Below, in pieces: positions 57,571 through 64,000 of a stretch of 64,000 bases of DNA. This DNA comes from Lactuca virosa. Taxonomy: Eukaryota; Streptophyta; Magnoliopsida; Asterales; Asteraceae. Under the pieces are notes generated by a model, which was not told where the DNA came from, did not search any database, and was given only the letters and a program-made list of their open reading frames with translations. The position numbers and the translations under genes are program-made. The stretch covers positions 36,846,282 through 36,910,281 of the forward strand of contig CAKMRJ010003334.1 in assembly GCA_928212115.1 (NCBI GenBank). Direction: 5' to 3'. Each line of letters begins with the position of its first letter. Position 1 is the stretch's first letter.

Positions 57571-60200
57571 AGTACTGTTGGATAAACTATAAATTTTGAT
57601 TATTTTAGGCACAATGACTATTTTGCCCTTTTTTCCATTTTGATTAATCTAATACCGTTTTTTTCATTGTTCGAAATCTGGACCAGTGAAACAAAAGTAT
57701 GATGTATAATTTTATCCCTTTAAATTGTCATTTTTACCATATTTGTGAATTTGTCAGTTTTGGTTGTGTACATGCATTCATAACCTAAATATCATAATTT
57801 TTGTTTGCTTTTGTATTTGTAACATTGAACTTTCATTAAATTATTTCTCTCCAATCATAGAACAAATAACATTGTACTTGCTTATTATCTTTCTTCATTT
57901 TAACATTTCCTAATAGTAAGAAATCAAATTCCTATGGCAAAGTACGTTGTATTTGCTTATGAACATAGTTGGTTAATATCAATGTACTTTGTGTTTAATC
58001 TAATATGTAATAATCGTAATTTGTAGGTTTGTTTTGAGTTTTTGTTACTGTTATTAATACCATTTGATACAGTCACATACAATAAAAGTTTAATATATAC
58101 AATAAAAGTCGAATATTCACTAAATAACATTGATAAGTTAAACATAGATTAAAACAATATAATAGAATACCAGCAAAGTCACATACAGAAAAGAACTAGT
58201 TTTGTTTGGTCATCATTTTTTAGTTGCATGGTACTCCGAGATACTAAAGATAATGGAAAAGACAAATTTGCCTTCTTTTTTTTCCAAAATTGCACTGGTT
58301 CCTTTCATTTTTGACATATGCGTGTTCACCCCTTCTCCAAAAGGGTACATTACGCAATAATTAAAATTTCAAATCAATGATAGGTGTTGTTTCGGTTGCA
58401 GAACATTAGAAGACACACAAATACAAATGACATACACAATTACATACAAACATACAATTATAATGGAATTAAAGAAAAGTATGGAGTTTTGCTTTGCAAC
58501 TTTCGATCAAAGGGAATGTAAGTGATTGATCTTTTAGTCTACAACCAATATCAAGTCTGTTAAAAATATAGCAGATGAAATAAAGGCAGCTCTAATTATG
58601 ATATCTAAAACATTACATCTGCATATTCAAACAAATGAAGCTACATAAATTAAACATCAACCACAAAAGAACATATATCTTATCTATTTTATAAAAATAG
58701 TCTAAACGTAAAATGACAAAATCATTAAAAATAACCAATTTAAAATTTAAAATTTCAATTTTTCAATATTTTCATATCTATCATATAATCTTTCGTAATT
58801 CTTATTTAAATGGTATCATTAGACTCGCATTGGGTTTTTATTTTTATTTTTATAGAATTGTCTTATAAAAACAAAAACTATGTTGCTATTATATGTTGAA
58901 AACGCAAGTATGATGCTATTATGGTATAAAAACAAAATTATGATGTTATTATATGATAAAAATAGAAGTATGACGCTGTTATGTGATCAAACTCTCTAAG
59001 ACTGATGCTATTATGTGATACAAAGGAAAGTATGTTGTTATTAAAGGGAAAAAATGCAAATATTAACTTTTTAATAAACCCGTGTAGTATATGAGTCTTA
59101 ACCTACTAGTAAATGTAATTAAATGTGTGTATATGTGTGTCACAATATATGAGTTGTTCATGTTATATGGTGCAAGATAAATATTTTTCTTAAATTATAT
59201 TACCTAATGAAATCCATAAATATTATTTTTCTTTATAGCCCATGAAACTGATGAAGAAAAAAAAACTACAACAATAAAATTCTCTCATTGATAACATTTG
59301 TAAAATTATTAGTATGCTTTATTTTATGTTTTATTTTAGATGTCTATCTAATTCATGTACACACGTTTTCTTATAGTTTAACATTTGAATATCTATATAT
59401 AATACGTAGATATTATTGGACGTGTCATTGATGTTTGTTAAATTAACATTTTGATAACAATAACATTATAAGTGATTATAAATTTATAATAGTATGGTTG
59501 AGTTTTATGATAATAACTTTTTTATAATTGATACATGATATGTATTTTGATGACATATTTATAGCTAATCCTACATATTTAGAACACATAACGTTGTTAG
59601 GTTCTTATATGACATGTAAATGTTTTTTACTAAAGATTCTAACTCTTGTGCAACGCATGAGCATACACATAGAATCACTGAAATCTAGACATGACATGTA
59701 CTAAGTGTCTAGTGGTGTACCCTACCTACCACGTCACAACACAAATAATGCCCCACTTGCTAAACCACAATGTCAAATCTCACCAAAAAGACATTCGTCT
59801 TGGTTCAACGAGATATGACACGACACATCATAAAGATGCAATAAGAAACGATCTTCAGGTGCTGACAATCGACCCACAAATATTAACGTTATCATAATGA
59901 CATGGAACCAACAATTATTTCTCCTATCCCACTCACATATATGGATTCTAATCGTGTATCTTATACCGCAATAATGCTAAACAATCCCACTTACCTTATA
60001 AGATACTAGAAATCGACGAGTAAGATACACATTAAAAACAATTCGAGATACTAAATATCGATGGGTAAGATACACATTAAAAATAATTCAATCAAAAATA
60101 TATATCGATATTTTCGAGTTATTCAAGCTTTTAGCGCTCGAATCATTCTGAAGTCCTATATCAACAATACTCGTAGCGATACAATAAAGTTCAAACTCGT
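57571..60200. other. Unassigned AT-rich region
   Basis: No coding frame, tRNA or terminal repeats seen on either strand. Contains the ~30-bp repeat at 58871. Confidence 0.5.
58871..59053 (+). repeat. ~30-bp degenerate tandem repeat
   Basis: Six units of 30-31 bases around AAGTATGATGCTATTATG, with drift in each unit. Confidence 0.6.
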
Positions 60201-61225
60201 CTCGCGCATTCAGTGGCGAGTCTAGAATATAAATTTACCTGGTTCACTAAGCAAGTTCAACCAAACCAATACAAGCGTGAATTTGAAAATCAGACCACAC
60301 CGACGGTTTGACCGGTTGAACCAAGAACCGTTCATGTTACTGTTTTTTAATCTCAAAAAACCTTTTGTTAGCAAACAAGGTGGAACCTGCCGATTTTCCA
60401 AAAACACTCGTTCAACAGGACCAATTGGACCTTTCAAAAAACAAGTTTGGATAAATATATGTATTAATTTTTTAAAAACAACTGCAAAAACTATTTTATA
60501 ATAAAAAGGCGTCCCGACAAACCGTTTTTTAACTTATTAGCTAACATAGATGTCAAGCACAAAGGTACTTAAAAGTGTTTTCGCATCTTGTTATTTATAA
60601 GGTATATCTCTCACATATTTCATTTAGCTCACATATTTCATTTTGTGACTAACTATAGATGGTAAATATATGTTTTTTGAATCAATTTTTTTCGAAGACA
60701 TTTATTTTTCTTATAACTAACACATTTATTTCCAACACAAGGTAGGTCTTTTAATTTTTTTAAGTAGGTACTAGTTTTTTGGATATATAATTTATTGTAA
60801 ATCTTGAAAAATTAGGTGGGTCAAATGACCCACCTTAAGATAGTGTACCCTCGCCCATGCACGCATTTGAGGTACTCTAACTTCCAGTTCCTGAGTTCAA
60901 TTTAACGAAAGAAAAAAAAGAGAAATTGAAGAAAGTGAGAAGAAAGTAAAATAATTTGTGTTCTTCAGTTTCATTAAAGGAAGGAAGTGGAAGGAAACAA
61001 AATGATCATTTTCTCTCATAACTTTCCTTCCAATTTGGAAGGATTTTGAAAGAAATGAACAAAATGTTTAATTTTCTTTCCACTTATCTTCTACTCGGGA
61101 ACACAAAATACAAATTTATTTCCTTTCCATACTCTTCTTTTATTTCTTTACTTTTTTCCCCTTCTTCTCTTTTCTTTGTTAAAACTCGGAAATGAGGCGT
61201 AATAAGTAAATGGACTATGTAGTAG
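60201..61225. other. Unassigned region with ACCGGTT-rich patch
   Basis: 60290-60330 (GGTTTGACCGGTTGAACCAAG) resembles the inner ends of the CAATGTTTT MITEs, but no terminal repeat pair is visible. The rest, including a purine-rich stretch near 60900-61000, is non-coding. Confidence 0.35.
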
Positions 61226-62273
61226 GGATGAAAGTGAGTCCAAACCCGGACCGGATGGACCCGGACCCGGAAAACCCGGAACCGGTTAACGGGATTTTTT
61301 AGAACTGGAAATCGGACCGGTATATAGGAACCGGTTCCAGGTACGGTACCGGGTAAAGTGGGTCTAGAACCGGAAAACCCGGAAACATCAAAGTGGGTAG
61401 GTTGGAACCGGATAAAGTGGGTTTAGAACCGAAAAACCGGAAAAATTGGAATTTTTTGGTAATTACTTACTACTTAGTGGGTTGAACTTTGAAAATTTCA
61501 TATTGATATCCCGACTTTGGGGGACTGTAACTCATTGAATATGAAACCAAAATTAACAAAATTATAGTCTAAAATCATGTACAAACTCTAAAATATATTG
61601 TGGAAAAAACCGCATGTCAATCCGACTTTAAACGACTTTAAACGAATGAGATATACATGTGTTAACATTTTCACAGAATACAAAGTACAAAAACAAATAG
61701 CTAAAAAGTTGAAAATTTTCAGTTTTGATATCCCGACTTCAGAGGACTGTAAATAATTGAATATTAAACCAAAAATGACAAAATTATAGTCTAAACTCAT
61801 GTACAAACTGTAAACTGCAAGTTGGAAAAAACCACATGTCAATCAGACTTCAAACGAATCAGATATGCATGTTTTAAAACTTTCACCGATTAAAAAAAAC
61901 TGAAAAACTAAAAACTTCCAGCTTTGATGTCTCGACTTTGGGAGACTGTAAGTCAATGAACATAAAAATAAAAATGACAAATTTATAGTCTAAAATCATG
62001 TACAATCTCTAAACTACATGTTGGAAAAAACTACATGTCAATCGGAGTTGTAACGAATGAGATATGCATATTTTAAAAGTTTCACAAAAACCGGTTCCGA
62101 CCCTAAAAGTGGTTCCGGTTCCTAACACCGATTCCGGTTTTCAGACCCGGTTTACCCGGACCCGATGGACCCAAACCCGGATTACCGGGAACCCGGATAA
62201 AGCCAATTTTTAAACCCGGAACCGGAACCGGTTCTATATATTCCGGTTCCGGTCCGATTCCGGTTCCGTGTGA
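61226..62273. mobile_element. ACCCGG-rich non-autonomous element with internal triplication
   Basis: Both ends (61226-61430 and 62085-62273) are dense in ACCGGAACCGG and inverted relative to each other, as in hAT-like MITEs. No duplication confirmed. The middle consists of three ~190-205 bp repeats starting near 61488, 61700 and 61906, each with CCCGACTT-type and GACTGTAA landmarks and TATAGTCTAAA. The 67-residue minus frame here is only the repeat. Confidence 0.55.
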
Positions 62274-62399
62274 CAACCAAAAACTTTTCCCGTTATTCTT
62301 ACCCACTTTCCGTTAATAAAATTTGGGTTTTTATTTAATTCCGTCAAATTTCTTAATTGGGAAGGACCTTAAGTTTTAAATAGATAATATGTATTTTAT

Positions 62400-63238
62400 A
62401 CGATTCGGAATAAACCGGGAATCACGCGAAAAACTTGAACTTCCTCGAAAATCACCGAGTTCACGGTCAGGACGAGTTTACGACCGTAAACTCGTGTAGA
62501 CCGTAAACACGTTTACGGTCAGGTGGACCCCTTTTTGACCGAGAACTCTACCCTATATATATATAGAGTATTTGGCCTTCATTTCACACTTTAAACACTT
62601 CAAAGACTTTCTCTCTCTACTCCCTCTCTACTTTCATCGAGAATCCTGAAGAACACGGTTGTGTTTTGGACCGAAAACACCTCCTTTGCCTTCAAAAACC
62701 GTAAGTATCATCTTCCCCTTCATGAATCGAGTTAAAATCCTTCATTTTGGACTTAAGATCATCACCCTTTGCTTGAACAAAAGAGTTCACGGTCCTATGA
62801 ATCTTCATAGACCGTAAACCCTTATAAAGGGTGTTCTTATAGCCTTTACCCTTCCTAAGGCTAAGCATGGTCCCTAGAATCCGATGCCTTTGAATAAAGC
62901 CCTTGAAAAACCATCATTTGTGCAAGATTGATGAGTTTACAGTCTAGTGTATCTCCTTAGACCGTACACCCTTCAATGACCGTATACTCATGGGCCGTAA
63001 ACCCATGAACCGTATACTCATGGGCCGTAACCTTATAAACCATAACCGTAAACTCACCGTAAACCCATGGACGTCATTAAGGTCATTAGACCGTAAACCC
63101 ATGGACCGTGAACCCGTGACCGTACACTCCTGTTTACGGCCGCAAACTCCCCTCTTCGATCACATGTGGTTCTGACACTTAGTTTCAAGTGTTTCCTAGT
63201 CCCCTAAGGTGGTTTCCTTCCATAACAAATAGTGTTAT
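62400..63238 (+). mobile_element. LTR-like promoter region with GACCGTAAAC palindromes
   Basis: Two long palindromes (62473-62494: CGAGTTTACG-AC-CGTAAACTCG; 62499-62520: GACCGTAAAC-AC-GTTTACGGTC) precede a TATATATATA box (62554-62563) and a CT-rich leader. GACCGTAAAC variants continue to 63150. The layout equals that of LTR F and family S. It is interrupted at 63239 by another LTR; ends unknown. Confidence 0.5.
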
Positions 63239-64000
63239 TGTTGGATTAGGTGTCTAAGCCCATAACTATAATTGGTATGTACTTGAATTGATAGCAGCAC
63301 AATCCTTTTGGGTTGCCCTCAACCTAGCAACTGGACAAGGAAATTATGAAAGGAGAGATATTAATTTATAAGATTAATGAATTAATATAAATGATTTATT
63401 AATATGTTAAAAGATTAATATATTAATTAGAAATCATTATGTTTAATTAATAGTTAGCCAGAAATTAATCAGAATTAATTTTGGGGTTAAAAGAATTAAT
63501 TATAAAGTGCAGGGACTAGTTTGCAATTAACTAATAGTTGAATGGAAGGATCCAGAACCTCCTTGGATGGAGGTGGACGAAATCCATAGGGGAAACCCTA
63601 AAGATTTCGTCTAAGGGGTTCTAGATAAAGCCCTTGGTCTTTGCTTAGGCCTTAAGCAAGGATCATTAGGGTTTTTTCCCAAAACCCTAGTTCCCTCAGC
63701 TATTTAAGGAGCCTCCTGGCTCACATTTGAGGTGACTGATTTCTTTGGAAGAAACCCTAAGGCCGAAATTGCATACTCTCTCCATCCTCTCTCCTCCAAG
63801 TTTCTTTCTTGCTAGTTCTTGGGTGTGATTCCATTAGAGGCATTACATTTGTGGTGCTAAGCTTCCAAGAAGATCAAGATCAAGATCAAGAGGATTATCA
63901 ATTGTTTGCTATAACAATTGAAAGGTATGTAACTCCTAAACCCTAGTTTGTTAATTTCGAAATTAGCCTCTCTCCTCTAGGGTTCTTGTTTTGCAATTCA
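63239..64000 (+). mobile_element. Copia LTR E, truncated by window end
   Basis: TGTTGGATTAGGTGTCTAAGC, the same family as the LTRs of A, B and D. TATTTAAG box at 63711-63718. No polypurine tract precedes it, so it is a 5' LTR or a solo LTR. Confidence 0.7.

Noticed and set aside
59691..59897. 68-codon frame in the 57-60 kb region
   Set aside because: No motif, no repeat partner and ordinary length for chance frames.
60290..60560. A third CAATGTTTT-type hAT MITE
   Set aside because: ACCGGTT-like patches are present, but no terminal repeat pair or duplication could be found.

Overview
The window looks like heterochromatin-like intergenic DNA of a flowering plant, with essentially no intact host gene. 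Supporting signs are stacked LTR retrotransposons with plant-type initiator-tRNA primer sites, hAT-, Mutator- and TA-flanked MITEs, long (AT)n tracts and one captured plant exon. LTR families full of GTACGC/GCGTAC palindromes and Sirevirus-type Copia elements make an Asteraceae genome such as lettuce my best guess; this is recall, not proof.

Layout. 1-4453: a truncated solo LTR (family S, copy 1), then a second LTR (F) carrying a tandem array of small hairpins. 4459-38106: one old Ty1/Copia element (A) opened by later insertions. Its gag holds a hAT MITE (6364-6977). Its internal region holds a related Copia element B (10205-18674), which itself holds a foldback Mutator-like MITE (16453-17401). 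Further on A holds a family S solo LTR (19531-34570), which holds a 13.2 kb minus-strand Sirevirus-like Copia element (21026-34252) with gag, pol and an env-like ORF. A's 3' LTR holds another family S solo LTR (35354-37489). Target-site duplications are visible at every junction, exact at four and with one mismatch at the others. 38107-44706: two oppositely oriented TIR elements (L, R) in TA microsatellites; R carries a fragment that reads as a plant NDUFA8 (complex I) exon. Two further MITEs follow, one with an snRNA-type promoter. 44707-48693: a Copia 3' end with a 771 bp LTR and fragments. 48694-57570: a second, minus-strand Sirevirus-like element that lost integrase and reverse transcriptase, with a family S solo LTR inserted at the inner edge of its LTR. 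57571-64000: mostly unassigned AT-rich DNA, an ACCCGG-rich element with three ~205 bp repeats, an LTR-like promoter region full of GACCGTAAAC palindromes, and the start of another Copia LTR.

How it works together. Nothing here looks able to move on its own. Sirevirus 1 has 97-98% identical LTRs but at least four stops or frameshifts in pol and four in the env-like frame. The most unexpected signal is a set of hairpins in elements A and B. Their 17-nt loop is nearly invariant (ATTACGACATCCCTCTT) while their stems are unrelated in sequence yet self-complementary, and some are present in one copy and absent from the other.
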